Counted from the stretch's first letter, positions 28,298 to 37,617 are shown. The stretch: DNA of 64,000 bases from Candidatus Bathyarchaeia archaeon (GCA_041447175.1 CP166960.1:1015507-1079506), one strand, 5' to 3'. Program-made: numbers and translations. Notes: generated by a model not told the origin, from the letters alone.

Positions 28298-28660
28298 ATG
28301 GATGAAAATACGCGGTTAGCCTTGATTCGGACGCTACTGGCAACAGAAAGGAACTATTTAGCAGTCGAAAGAACACAGCTTGCCCAGTTGCGCACAGGTT
28401 TATCGCTTGCGTTGATTGCGCCTCCAGCAGCGGCAACTTTCACCTACATTTCAGGTTACCTCCCCGAAGCTTTTCGAATAGACATAATAGTCTACATTTT
28501 TCTCAGCATCATCACAATCTATGGGGCATACATAAGCGTCTCCGCATACATCGAGTTGAAGAAGACTCGAAAAGTCCAAAGTACAATAAGAAAACGCAAG
28601 CTGGAAGTCGTGGAAGAATCAGAGTTTGCTAAAACTTACTTAAAAGAAATATTCACTTAG
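28298..28660 (+). CDS. DUF202-like small membrane protein
   Basis: A 120-residue protein. The N-terminal LLATERNYLAVERTQLAQLRTGLSL is the signature of DUF202-type membrane proteins (LAxERTxLAxxRTGLA). Two hydrophobic helices follow (about 34-52 and 60-80), then a charged C-terminal helix. ATG 28298 is preferred over an in-frame TTG eight codons earlier because it begins the conserved region. Function unknown; members occur with stress and oxidative genes. Confidence 0.72.
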   Translation: MDENTRLALIRTLLATERNYLAVERTQLAQLRTGLSLALIAPPAAATFTYISGYLPEAFRIDIIVYIFLSIITIYGAYISVSAYIELKKTRKVQSTIRKRKLEVVEESEFAKTYLKEIFT

Positions 28661-28810
28661 CAAACCCCGACAATATGGATTGTTATTGAGCGGCATCAGT
28701 CACAAACTCTTAAAACTGTGGAACCCTCTACTTTTTTCAGTCTATTAAACAAATTTTGTATCTTGAATAAAATCATAACCTAAGGTCACAAATTGTTGGG
28801 AGGTGAAACC

Positions 28811-29128
28811 GTGATACGCGCATTTGCATCAATAGGCTTCATCATGACGTTAATAGGCGGATTGATTCTTATTTTTATGGGCATTGCAGGAATTCTAGGC
28901 ATTTTCTGGTTAATCTTCGCACCGATTTTTTCATTAACCGCGTTCATTTGGGGAATAGTAATGCTGGTGCTAGGCATAATCTGCGCTGGCGGAGCCAAAT
29001 TTGTTTCGAATGTCCCAACAGCAATCTTGATGATACTGATAGGTGTGGCTGCATCTCTACTGGGTGCATGGTTTACCGCTTGGCTAATCATAATTGGAGG
29101 AATATTTGGTCTTCTATCAAAGCTGTAA
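28811..29128 (+). CDS. Small membrane protein, DUF4064-like
   Basis: A 105-residue, very hydrophobic protein with three to four helices rich in Gly, Ile and Leu. GTG 28811 is chosen because GGGAGGTGA lies just upstream; an in-frame TTG at 28793 would come before the ribosome-binding site. The size and spacing resemble DUF4064-type bacterial membrane proteins, but the match is weak and the function unknown. Confidence 0.6.
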   Translation: MIRAFASIGFIMTLIGGLILIFMGIAGILGIFWLIFAPIFSLTAFIWGIVMLVLGIICAGGAKFVSNVPTAILMILIGVAASLLGAWFTAWLIIIGGIFGLLSKL

Positions 29129-29493
29129 CACCAGCACCAAAATATCCTTCATTTCTTCACATTTTTAAAAATTGAAGCTCGCCTTGTGTAGTTTAATCGT
29201 TATTCACGCGTGCTTTGTAAACGTAACCAAAATGAACTCCCTGATTACGAAACCAATTTTTTCGGTTTGAAATTCAGCTGCATACGTTTCTATAGAGAAT
29301 TTGCCTGTTGCATGGGCAAGCCTTATTAGTTCTTGTGAAAGCAACTACCTAGTCTTCACTGGGGATAAATACACATATTACGTGAAGAGATGATGGGACT
29401 TGAAAATAAAACTAAACACAAATTTAGCAAGACTTAACCCTAAGTCCGAAAAAAGATCCCGCAATCCACAAAATATTCGGGGGCAAGGTCACC
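29129..29493. other. Intergenic region, 365 bases
   Basis: AT-rich with no ORF I trust. A TACACATATTACG stretch near 29370 is a possible promoter element for the zinc-ribbon gene. No RNA gene recognised. Confidence 0.3.
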
Positions 29494-29742
29494 GTGAGTA
29501 ACCGACTTGTTGAAAACATCCGCATCATCGAAGAAGCGGAACGTCAAGGCAAACGTTTCTGCCCCCAATGCGGAAACAAAATGAAAACCTGCTGCGACGT
29601 CCACCGACAACTCAACATAATGGGACATACACCAAACGGCATCCACGAAGCCCCAGAGGAATGGGTCTGCTTCAACTGTGGCCTCAGAGAATACCGAGAG
29701 CTGGCAATGAGGGCCATTTGCGGCCGCGCGGGCACATTGTAA
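29494..29742 (+). CDS. Small zinc-ribbon protein
   Basis: An 82-residue protein with CPQCGNKM (C23/C26), a CC pair (33-34) and CFNCG (C59/C62), a plausible zinc-binding set. It starts at GTG behind CAAGGTCACC. The middle contains a His-rich segment (DVHRQLNIMGHTPNGIHE). Function unknown; small ribbons of this sort bind nucleic acid or proteins. Confidence 0.62.
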   Translation: MSNRLVENIRIIEEAERQGKRFCPQCGNKMKTCCDVHRQLNIMGHTPNGIHEAPEEWVCFNCGLREYRELAMRAICGRAGTL

Positions 29743-29978
29743 GGTTTCTCACATTCTTTTCTTTCTACTCAAGGAAAAACGAATTTTTAGGCAGGCAAAA
29801 CATTGTCGTAAGCCTACAACAAAGACTTATTTTCTTAATCAACTTCATCTTACAAAGTTGTTCTGTTAGAAAATTAGGTTAAAACACGATTACAGGCACG
29901 AATTGATTGAAACTGGAATCGGCGTCCTTGATTGCCTAATTTTCTTCAGCCATCAAGCATAGTTATGGAGGTATGTGA

Positions 29979-30311
29979 ATGTTTAGACCAGGACCGCTTG
30001 GTCGTGGAGGCGCCAGACGCAGAACCAGGAGAAGATGGCGAAGACGCACCGCCCTACTTATGATGACAACAAGCCAGAAACAGCAAATCCAGCAGCAGAC
30101 AGGAAAAAACCCTGAAACCATGACCGAAGATGAACTTAACGCCGCCATGACAAAAACTGGAATTCAACCTGTAGATGCTACAGACCAGCAAATTGCGGAT
30201 ATAGAAAAATTTGCGGACCTTAAAGAAAAAGGTGTCTTGTCTGAGAAAGAGTTTGAGGAAAAGAAAGCGCAAATTTTAGGCATAGCTCCCCCAAAACACA
30301 AGATACTATGA
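29979..30311 (+). CDS. SHOCT-domain protein with arginine-rich N-terminus
   Basis: A 110-residue protein. The N-terminus is strongly basic (GARRRTRRRWRRR), then comes a polar Gln-rich linker, and the C-terminal 30 or so residues form a SHOCT (short C-terminal) domain: EKFADLKEKGVLSEKEFEEKKAQIL. SHOCT domains are short oligomerisation or targeting modules. GGAGGT lies 11 bases before the ATG. The basic N-terminus could bind nucleic acid or anionic lipid. Confidence 0.68.
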   Translation: MFRPGPLGRGGARRRTRRRWRRRTALLMMTTSQKQQIQQQTGKNPETMTEDELNAAMTKTGIQPVDATDQQIADIEKFADLKEKGVLSEKEFEEKKAQILGIAPPKHKIL

Positions 30312-30428
30312 AATAACGTGCACAACCCGATTTTGAGGGTACCAAAAAACAGGAAGAGAAGCGCTGGCTTTCTTCCCACAAAAAGGATGGTTCAGGTGAG
30401 GAAATTGGGGATTTTAGTTTGGAAGCGG

Positions 30429-30728
30429 CTACACTACTGTGTGGGGTGTTTTTAGATGGTCAAGCAGGGATGAAACGTCTTTGATTTCTTCTTTTAGCAT
30501 TATGTCTTCGCCCATTTGGCCGATGAGGTTTGCGGGTAGAGGCACTACGGATTTGGTCATGAAGCCCCCTTTGGCGCCGTAGAGTTTTGCGACTTCATCT
30601 TCAAGTTTTACGTCCACTGACTTTAAACCCCAAGTGGTTTCGTCTAATTCCACGTCTTCAACTTTGCCGATGAGCATTCCGCGTTTGGCAAAAACCTTTT
30701 TTCCTTTTAGCTCATTTACTTTCACCAT
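30429..30728 (-). CDS. PRC-barrel domain protein
   Basis: A 99-residue protein that is essentially one PRC-barrel: VNELKGKKVFAKRGMLIGKVEDVELDE followed by a second beta half with LPANLIG. ATG 30728 is chosen because upstream codons encode a poor hydrophobic stretch. PRC-barrels take part in RNA processing (RimM-like) or photosynthetic-complex contacts; in archaea many are stand-alone, some implicated in cell division (CdpB). Function here is unknown. Confidence 0.78.
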   Translation of the reverse strand: MVKVNELKGKKVFAKRGMLIGKVEDVELDETTWGLKSVDVKLEDEVAKLYGAKGGFMTKSVVPLPANLIGQMGEDIMLKEEIKDVSSLLDHLKTPHTVV

Positions 30729-30939
30729 AATTATCACTACAAAAAAATATTTGTGAATTAATAAAAACATTTGTAGTAGTATTTTGACTACAATAATTTT
30801 TTGTTAATTAAGCTTCATAAAGAGCAGTTAAAAGAGAATAGTCAACACTTAAAAAATGAATAATCGCAAACAACAAGCAGACTAAACATTAATCCAAGAA
30901 GAAAAAGCAGAATCATTTACGACACTACAGGCCATCAAA

Positions 30940-31713
30940 TCAGAGGGTAAATGGGGGTTCCGCATCAAGCGCCGACAAAAGCTTTTGGGCAACCTGCTCT
31001 TGACTCTCGGAGCCAGTAATTGCAAGCCAGCAGCTACCTTCAGCACCGCACACACCACCAGCCGCGATAACCTCAGCAGTAACACCCGTCAAAAGCGCTA
31101 AGGCATCAAGCTCCGTGAAAACCTTCCCCGGCAAAGGCAAAAAACGATGACCAGTGGCACCCGGCGCATTCAATTTCTCCGCCAACCCAAACAAGTCGCA
31201 GGGCACGCGTTTCTCCAAACCTACAGGAATAATCAGACCGACCCTGCGTCCTGCAACCACCTGCAAAATGGTGCCCGCGGTTCCCGCCTGCGGATGCCCG
31301 ATGAGCACGGCAGCTTGCTTCTTCTGCAGGTCTACTGCGTTGGCGCCTTTCAAGATGACATCGCCTTCCTTAAGGTCCGCTGCTACATCATTGAGTTCTT
31401 TGCCTTTTTGCCAGACACCCTTGGATATTACGACATCTCCAGGAAACTGGCTGTCATCACTTAGACGTCCTTTAGAGGTTGTGGCTTGGTTTGGCGGTAA
31501 AGTGATGCCGCGGAAGAAACGTTTGCGGGAAAACTCTTCAGAAACGCCAAGGCTGCTTAAGAGTTCTTCTGCTATGTAGCCGTTTGTGGTTCCCGCCACA
31601 ACAACGATTGTTCCCTGTTTGAGGGCTGCTTTTACGTCTGGGTGTTGGGCGATTGCTTTGGCGATTAGTCGTTTTCCAGCGGAGGGTGTGACAACAAACT
31701 GTTTCATACACAT
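30940..31713 (-). CDS. Conserved protein of unknown function (257 aa)
   Basis: A soluble 257-residue protein I do not recognise. The N-terminal TPSAGKRLIAKAI and VAGTTNGYIAEELL suggest a nucleotide- or phosphate-binding Rossmann-like start, but it is not a classical Walker A. Middle motifs include GDVVISKG, GDVILKGANAVD and IGHPQAGTAGTI; the tail has GGVCGAEGSCWLAI with two cysteines. Gly-rich loops suggest an enzyme. The gene stands alone downstream of a tRNA gene. Confidence 0.6.
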   Translation of the reverse strand: MCMKQFVVTPSAGKRLIAKAIAQHPDVKAALKQGTIVVVAGTTNGYIAEELLSSLGVSEEFSRKRFFRGITLPPNQATTSKGRLSDDSQFPGDVVISKGVWQKGKELNDVAADLKEGDVILKGANAVDLQKKQAAVLIGHPQAGTAGTILQVVAGRRVGLIIPVGLEKRVPCDLFGLAEKLNAPGATGHRFLPLPGKVFTELDALALLTGVTAEVIAAGGVCGAEGSCWLAITGSESQEQVAQKLLSALDAEPPFTL

Positions 31714-31786
31714 GACCCAGTTGTGATTATTGGTTGTTTATGTTAATAAACTGTGAAGACCCCCACGCAGAGCTTAAAATTGTGTG

Positions 31787-31873
31787 TGGCGCGGGGTGGG
31801 GGATTTGAACCCCCGTGGCCTTGCGACCACAGACTTAGCAGGCCTGCCCCATACCAGGCTTGGGGAACCCCGC
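31787..31873 (-). tRNA. tRNA-Ser (anticodon GCU) with encoded CCA
   Basis: On the minus strand the acceptor GCGGGGT (31867-31873) pairs with ACCCCGC (31791-31797). The anticodon stem CAGGC/GTCTG carries the loop CTGCTAA (anticodon GCT, reading AGC/AGU serine codons). A long variable arm GTGGTC-GCAA-GGCCAC and the T-arm GGGGG-TTCAAAT-CCCCC are perfect. The discriminator G (31790) is followed by CCA in the genome (31787-31789). No intron. Confidence 0.95.
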
Positions 31874-31945
31874 ACGCCAAAGCTGACGCTACTCAATAGT
31901 CCACGACATTAATTATTATTTTGGTTTTGGATCAAAAAAAGTCCG

Positions 31946-34744
31946 CTAAACGGACTTATGTGCGGCTTGCCGCTTAACCAAAACCACCAAGAAAACAATG
32001 ATTGCCCCAAGGCTGCTTAGCAGCGTGAAAGCGATGTTTACGTAGTTATACGAGTAAGTTGCACGCACATCCAAAGGGGAACCCAACAGTAAACAAACAC
32101 TACTATTGCCGCTTTCCACTGCCCCACTCCAGCTCCCAAACACATAGAAAAAGGAAGCCGAAGTTGCCGTTAGCGTAATATTGGTTCCATAAGGAGCATA
32201 AACCGTTTGAGAAGAACCATGAAGAAGTTCACCTGAAACGTTCGCGTAAGCGTAGGAAACAGAAAGCTGCTCGGATGCTTCAACCGTTAACCCCGCAAGA
32301 AAAGTCGCGGTTTGATTAATCGCCCCGCCAACCGTTATCGATTGAACCTCACTTGCCCCAGAGTACGCGCCTGCACCTGACCCTGACCAATTTTCAAATT
32401 GCCACCCAGAATTTGGAGAAGCCACGAGTTGCAAAGAAACGCTCTCATCATACCAGCCGCTGTCTGGCTGTGTCTCTCCGCCGATGGGTGGAGTTGCCTG
32501 GTTTGTTACAAAAAACTGGTGCTGATATTGGACTGCGATGTTTTGGGGTTGACTGATTGTTCCCTGCGCTGCTGAGTCGGATAGCCAACGTTCCGAAGCA
32601 TTTGAGCAGGATAATAAACTGGGGGTTGAATATGCGGCTCCACTGTCCAGCCAGATTTTTGTGGGCGTACTCGTCAGGAGGTGGACAGCTGGAGAGGAGA
32701 AGGCAGTTGAAGAAAGTTTGGGTGGCTGTGGAGGGGAGTTGCCTGTGACTGAATAGGCTGCGGTCACAAGGTATTGATGGTGGTAAAGTATTTCCTTTGT
32801 TTGGGGCACACTGGCTATTCCCCCGGTTTGTTGAGTGGTTTGCCATCTTTCTTCAGGGGATAAATTGGAGGCGGGATTTTTAATGGACCATGAAGTACCT
32901 GAATCCAAGGCGTACATTGTGGTGGAAGACGAAAGAGTGCTTGTTTGCTTTGTCCCATTAAAAGTATAAGTTAATTGGGGAGCAAGAAAACCCGACGCTC
33001 CGCCCTGAACAGAATAACTCAAAGTCAAAGGAACATACACAGGCAGCAGGTTTGATGTTGAATCGATGAAGCCTTCCTTGTCCTTAACTAGCAAACTAAC
33101 TTGGTATGTACCCCCGAAGTCGTATACGTGGCTGATGATGGAAGAGTTTGTGTCTGTAGTGTTACCGTCACCAAAATCCCAAACGTATCGGGTTATAGGC
33201 GTTGGGGCACTTCTGTTTGAACCAGGCACAGAGGTTGAAGCGTCAAAGGTTAAAGACTGATTCGCCAAAGCCAACGTTTCAGCCCAGCTAAAGTTAGCGC
33301 TTGGAAGAGTTATCGGAGAAGGAAAATACGTAAATTGGGTATCTAAAGAACCTAACTTGATTACGTTTAGGATACTGTTCCAGTTTTGGTCAAATTGTAC
33401 TTCGTAAACTCCCGAACGGGGAAAGGTGTACGAAACGGGGTTAGTTCCGAACTGAAACGTCAAGTTTCCCACGTTAACGGGGATGCGGATGGTTGATTTT
33501 GGGTAGTCAAAACCGAAAAGGGAAGCAGAAGACAACCAGCATGCCTCTTGGTAGCCTTCGTCGTTTAGGGGCATCGCTAAACTTCCTGTTTCTGGAATTA
33601 TTCCTTCCAAGAAAAGGGTCATCATTCCCTCAGCGGTCGCAATGTCAGAAAATTCAGTCTGATTGGTGCTTCTGAACGTTCCGTGTGAGTAGAGGGGGCT
33701 GTTTAGGAGGGCGGTGGCGGCTTTAGTTTCGTTAAGCAAATCTGCAAAATCGTTCTTCCATGACGATAGCCCAGTGTATGCATGTAGCGCTTGAATGGCA
33801 ATTAACGTGTTTTCAAGTCGTAGCTCATGGTTAGTTTCCGAGTGGCTAAGCACACCTGGGATGCCCCAAGCCACACTTTGCAGCCCCTGCGCCAAAAGCT
33901 TATTGTATAAATCCAAATACACGCGGTCAAAATTCGGAAGCGTTTGCCCACGTGCAACGTAGTAGTTGCCTATTATTATTGCAAAGGAGCCTACTTCACA
34001 TTCGTACTCGTATTTGCTGTTGTACCCGTTGTATCCGTAAATTCGTCCGCCCCAAAAAGTGTCTTGAATATAATTCCATAGGTCAGCATCCTCATCGTTA
34101 AGTTTGACAAACGCATCTAAGGTTTCGGCAGCTTCATCGTAATAGCGAGGTTGCCACTGGAAAATTACTGAGTCCAAAGGATTATAGCCCAGTGAGGGCT
34201 TGCCAGCGGCTTGATAGGTGATGAGAAGGTCTTGGTACGCGGCGGTTGTGTTCCATTTTTCCGTCAAATTGTACTGAGGGGCATAACGGTACGCGTTCAA
34301 AACAAAGCGGTTCCTGACGCTGAAGTAAGATTGGTCGCCATCTTGCCAAGTAAGTGGAAGATTCTTAAGCATAGGAAGCTCAATCAAAGCTTGACGCGTA
34401 GCCTGCTCAATTATCGGAGAATCGTAACCGTCGATTTCACTGAACCGTTTTACCCTCAGTACATTAACCCAATCCTCACAAGAAACAAGCTGCTGGATAA
34501 GCGTATCATAATAGTTCAAGGGTAAGGCATTGAAAACCATTGCAAATTTGACAGTGTTTGGGTCTGCGGTCCAGTTAAGGTTACACGCGTTTATGGCTTC
34601 AGCTATTGTATAACTGATGGGTATAGATTCATTTTGTGTGGTTATTGTTTCGCTTTTTGCAGGTTTGATTGTTAAAAAGGCAGAAGAAATCATGAGGAAA
34701 AACAGAAAGGAAAAGGTTATTCGAAGAAATGTTTTTTTCTTCAC
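31946..34744 (-). CDS. Giant secreted surface protein with PKD domain and C-terminal anchor
   Basis: A 932-residue exported protein: signal peptide 1-31, then a long helical N-terminal domain to about 430 that looks like an alpha/alpha-toroid (repeated Trp/Tyr/Leu helices), a beta region, and a PKD domain near 505-580 with WDFGDGN and GGTYQVSLLVKD. Then come repeated Thr/Ser-rich beta modules with GWQFENWSGSG and an FGSWSG motif as in listerial/Gram-positive surface repeats, and a C-terminal transmembrane helix with the basic tail VKRQAAHK. Many NxS/T sites suggest N-glycosylation. Likely an adhesin or polysaccharide-binding surface enzyme; catalytic residues cannot be assigned. Confidence 0.72.
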   Translation of the reverse strand: MKKKTFLRITFSFLFFLMISSAFLTIKPAKSETITTQNESIPISYTIAEAINACNLNWTADPNTVKFAMVFNALPLNYYDTLIQQLVSCEDWVNVLRVKRFSEIDGYDSPIIEQATRQALIELPMLKNLPLTWQDGDQSYFSVRNRFVLNAYRYAPQYNLTEKWNTTAAYQDLLITYQAAGKPSLGYNPLDSVIFQWQPRYYDEAAETLDAFVKLNDEDADLWNYIQDTFWGGRIYGYNGYNSKYEYECEVGSFAIIIGNYYVARGQTLPNFDRVYLDLYNKLLAQGLQSVAWGIPGVLSHSETNHELRLENTLIAIQALHAYTGLSSWKNDFADLLNETKAATALLNSPLYSHGTFRSTNQTEFSDIATAEGMMTLFLEGIIPETGSLAMPLNDEGYQEACWLSSASLFGFDYPKSTIRIPVNVGNLTFQFGTNPVSYTFPRSGVYEVQFDQNWNSILNVIKLGSLDTQFTYFPSPITLPSANFSWAETLALANQSLTFDASTSVPGSNRSAPTPITRYVWDFGDGNTTDTNSSIISHVYDFGGTYQVSLLVKDKEGFIDSTSNLLPVYVPLTLSYSVQGGASGFLAPQLTYTFNGTKQTSTLSSSTTMYALDSGTSWSIKNPASNLSPEERWQTTQQTGGIASVPQTKEILYHHQYLVTAAYSVTGNSPPQPPKLSSTAFSSPAVHLLTSTPTKIWLDSGAAYSTPSLLSCSNASERWLSDSAAQGTISQPQNIAVQYQHQFFVTNQATPPIGGETQPDSGWYDESVSLQLVASPNSGWQFENWSGSGAGAYSGASEVQSITVGGAINQTATFLAGLTVEASEQLSVSYAYANVSGELLHGSSQTVYAPYGTNITLTATSASFFYVFGSWSGAVESGNSSVCLLLGSPLDVRATYSYNYVNIAFTLLSSLGAIIVFLVVLVKRQAAHKSV

Positions 34745-34924
34745 GCCTGTTTCCCGTTCCAGAAACCCAAGTTATGAGAGTTCACGTTAGAGAAAAATAT
34801 AATTGTCCAAGTAACTCCAAGTTTTTCCCCTATGCTATTTCCCCTCAATCTGTTTTATACTCGAGTGGATGGTTAACATTTAAAAGGGTTTCTTCAACAA
34901 AGAAAACCAATAACTGCATTATAA

Positions 34925-35722
34925 TTAACCAATTTTGTTGATGTCAACCTGAAAGCCATTGCTCTGTAGCACTTTGGCTAACTTGTATCGCCAAGTCCCC
35001 TCCCTATCAAACCGCGTGTAAGTGACGCCCAAGATGCCCTCGGGTAAAACAAACCCTTTCACATCTCTAAAAAGCGGCATGACCCGTTTACTGCTCAGCT
35101 TACCAAGAAAAAAACCCAGTTCCAGAACTAGGTTTTGGCTGACTTTGAGCATCACGGTTGAGGGGTCTTCGGGAGAAAGCAGAACAACCGCGAAAGTCAC
35201 ATCCGAGTACTCCGAAAATTCACCTAGCAAAGTTTTACCCTGATTTGGCTGCTCACGCAGCACAACGGGTTCCAGCCCAAGTTTCTGTAAAGTCTGGACA
35301 ACTTGTTGCTTCATGGGTTCATCTTTTCCGTGTAGAACATGAACTTGACGCCTTTCTGTCAAAGACATCGATGCCTCGCCCGAGTCGTCTTTTAGGGGGG
35401 TTAGGAATTTTTCTGTGCACAAGTGAACTCCGCTGATTTCGCCAAGGCAAACGCTTTCTACCACTTTTTTTCGGTCACTACAGTTTGAAACACACTCGCC
35501 GCTATGCAACCTTAGTTTACTGCAGTCGTCATTTGACCAAAAGATAACTACCCGCGCCACTTTTGAGGGACTAAGCAACCTGCCGCCTAGCCAAAACGGC
35601 TTGTTCGAGTTAAACGGCGTCACAAACGTGCGCGTCAACTCTTCTTCAGAGAGGTTGAAGCGAATCCCCGATTTCTCTTCGTCTTGGTATTCAAGGTAGA
35701 TGTGGTACTTAGGAGGAGTCAC
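34925..35722 (-). CDS. TIR-like (CAP12/Pycsar effector-type) protein
   Basis: A 265-residue protein. Residues 127-263 match the TIR-like CAP12/Pycsar-effector domain: VHVLHGKDE, KLGLEPVVLREQPNQGKTL, EYSDVTFAVVLLSPED and SQNLVLELGFFLGKL with a Glu (E201) at the position of the NADase glutamate. The N-terminal 110 residues form a separate domain (KYHIYLEYQ...LSEEELTRTFVTPF...KPFWLGGRLLSP) that I associate with other TIR-like proteins of unknown function. Known relatives degrade NAD+ in antiphage defence when bound to cyclic nucleotides. No cyclase or other defence gene lies alongside. The start is GTG. Confidence 0.75.
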   Translation of the reverse strand: MTPPKYHIYLEYQDEEKSGIRFNLSEEELTRTFVTPFNSNKPFWLGGRLLSPSKVARVVIFWSNDDCSKLRLHSGECVSNCSDRKKVVESVCLGEISGVHLCTEKFLTPLKDDSGEASMSLTERRQVHVLHGKDEPMKQQVVQTLQKLGLEPVVLREQPNQGKTLLGEFSEYSDVTFAVVLLSPEDPSTVMLKVSQNLVLELGFFLGKLSSKRVMPLFRDVKGFVLPEGILGVTYTRFDREGTWRYKLAKVLQSNGFQVDINKIG

Positions 35723-35789
35723 GTCGCATCACACAAAACAAAAAAGAAGCGTTGAAAAAAAGGTTTACGTAAACGTATGAGAACAGTGG

Positions 35790-36479
35790 TTAGGGTTTGG
35801 GTAAACTTAAAACTCGCCCCAGCACCTCAACAATGCGGTCAGCGGCTTCTTGGTCTGGAAACTCCAAGTCGTTCTCTGTGGGCTCAGTGCCAGCAAAAAG
35901 ACAAACCGCGTCGATATCGACAAGTTTTGTGAAACCAAAAATCAGCCCCGAGAAACCCATGAAAGGACCTTTATAGCCAACACCTACATCGAAGTCTTTT
36001 TTCATTTTATCAAGGGTGGCTTGGTTGTTGGCGGCACAGACAACCGTTTTCTCTTTTGTCCCAAACCCAGCCGCCACAATCATACGTTTAACCCCCATAT
36101 CCTTAAGATAATGCACAATGCTTTCAGCAACAGCGTACTGCCCAGAAAAGTTTGCATGATATCCTCTCACGAGAAGCAGCGGCGGCGTTTGACTGGCATA
36201 GAATTGAGTTTTGGGAAAATCAGCTACTCCACCCTCAACCACGGTTCCGCCCATGCCGGGAAGTGACGGATGAGCAGCATACGAGGGCGTAGTCTGATAG
36301 ACGGCTGGAAGGTGTGTGGAGTAAAGGTCTGCACAAAGTTTGGCGCTGGTTTTGGCGATAAGGCTGTCAACCACAAGTTTGCCGATGCTGCGTAGCCCAG
36401 GAGAACCTACAACTGCCACGGGCTCCACTAAGGTGGGGGTTTCGTAGCGGTTTATCCAGATGTCGCGGGTGGTTGCCAT
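35790..36479 (-). CDS. PAC2-family protein (proteasome assembly chaperone-like), copy 1
   Basis: A 229-residue protein of the PAC2 family: VAVVGSPGLRSIGKLVVDSLI at the start, then PPLLLVRGYHANFSGQYAVAESIVHYL and the GLIFGFTKLVDIDAVCLFAGTEP segment. PAC2 proteins are related to eukaryotic proteasome assembly chaperones and archaeal PbaA/PbaB. The paralogous gene lies immediately upstream (13 bases), so the two are probably co-transcribed and may form a heteromer. Confidence 0.83.
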   Translation of the reverse strand: MATTRDIWINRYETPTLVEPVAVVGSPGLRSIGKLVVDSLIAKTSAKLCADLYSTHLPAVYQTTPSYAAHPSLPGMGGTVVEGGVADFPKTQFYASQTPPLLLVRGYHANFSGQYAVAESIVHYLKDMGVKRMIVAAGFGTKEKTVVCAANNQATLDKMKKDFDVGVGYKGPFMGFSGLIFGFTKLVDIDAVCLFAGTEPTENDLEFPDQEAADRIVEVLGRVLSLPKP

Positions 36480-36492
36480 GCGTAAACCCCGA

Positions 36493-37269
36493 TTAGGTCA
36501 CGTAGCTGGGGCGCTTTCCGGACTGCGTCATTTCTTCTCGCACACGACGTTCAATTTCAGCCATCTTGGCGAATGCTTCATCCATTTCTATGGCTTGCTT
36601 CTCCATCGGCTCCATGTCCACTTCGATTCCTAAAATCTGAGTAAGCACGTTAAGGGCAGCTTTGGAAGCCCGCGGGTCAATAACGTATTCACCCGTCGGA
36701 GTCTGATAACCATGAGTTTCAGCTAACAGACAGACCGCTTCAACGTTTTTCTTCTTGGCTAAACCAATGATTAAGCCGTTTTCGCCTCCGATAATGCCGT
36801 GGTCCAGAACCTTGGCGCCTTTGGCTTTTGCTTGCTCAAGCAACTCGGCGGAGGTGGCGGTTGCGTAAACGTCGGGCACATCAAACTGCCGGTCAGTTAC
36901 CAACGCGGCAACGGAATAGACCCGCTTTAATCCGTGCTCAATTGCCCAATCCAGAACTTCTTCTGAAACCTCGTACTGTCCTTCAGGGGAAAAAGCTTGA
37001 GAGTTCCCTGAAAGGAAAACAAGGCTGTCCTCCGCTTCGGTTTTGAAGTTGTGTAACTCGTTGCGCAAAAGTTCCACTAAGCCATCTTCTTTTATGATGA
37101 CGTAAGGTGGAAAATGCTGGGAATAGATTTCGCCTATTGATTCGGCTTTAAGCTGCTGAATGAGATAGTCAACACTAAGCTTTCCGATGTAAGCCATACC
37201 AGGCAACCCAACGATGAGGGTTGACTCCTTAGCGGTAAACGGTTTGAGAATTTTTATCTCGGAGTTCAT
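36493..37269 (-). CDS. PAC2-family protein (proteasome assembly chaperone-like), copy 2
   Basis: A 258-residue PAC2 protein: STLIVGLPGMAYIGKLSVDYLI, SLVFLSGNSQAFSPEGQYEVSEEVLDWA and GGENGLIIGLAKKKNVEAVCLLAETHGY align with copy 1. Compared with it there is an extra helical C-terminal tail (about 225-258, acidic then basic). The first gene of the PAC2 pair; ATG 37269. The role in proteasome assembly is from family knowledge only. Confidence 0.83.
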   Translation of the reverse strand: MNSEIKILKPFTAKESTLIVGLPGMAYIGKLSVDYLIQQLKAESIGEIYSQHFPPYVIIKEDGLVELLRNELHNFKTEAEDSLVFLSGNSQAFSPEGQYEVSEEVLDWAIEHGLKRVYSVAALVTDRQFDVPDVYATATSAELLEQAKAKGAKVLDHGIIGGENGLIIGLAKKKNVEAVCLLAETHGYQTPTGEYVIDPRASKAALNVLTQILGIEVDMEPMEKQAIEMDEAFAKMAEIERRVREEMTQSGKRPSYVT

Positions 37270-37356
37270 AAGTTAAGAACTTACGTTCTTACTATTAAAG
37301 TTGAATGCTGAGAACAAAAAAGAGAAAAGACCGCAGGTCAATATTTTTAGTGGAGG

Positions 37357-37617
37357 TTGCTTGGCATTCTTTCGGCTTTCGTGGTCGTACCCGTTCCGTC
37401 CTACACAGAAAACACGGCTTGCCCCAAATGCGGCACGCAGACACCAACATGTTCAAACTACTGCCCCTTCTGCGGAACGCCCCTTCGACTGCCTGTTGTG
37501 CTAAAGATTTGCCCAAAATGCAAAAGCAAAATCCCAGAAACAGCGCGATTCTGCCCAGAATGCGGAGTAAAACAGGATCAACTGGACCGTGCGCCCTCCC
37601 AGATGGTGTCGAAGTAG
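37357..37617 (+). CDS. Small protein with two zinc-ribbon motifs
   Basis: About 86 residues with two tandem zinc ribbons: CPKCGTQTPTCSNYCPFCG (22-40) and CPKCKSKIPETARFCPECG (52-70), each with two CPxC/G knuckles. The start is uncertain: TTG 37357 overlaps the GGAGG, and a GTG at 37381 is an alternative. The last 40 bases overlap the convergent TrmB-family gene. Double zinc ribbons of this kind are common in archaea and mostly uncharacterised. Confidence 0.6.
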   Translation: MLGILSAFVVVPVPSYTENTACPKCGTQTPTCSNYCPFCGTPLRLPVVLKICPKCKSKIPETARFCPECGVKQDQLDRAPSQMVSK

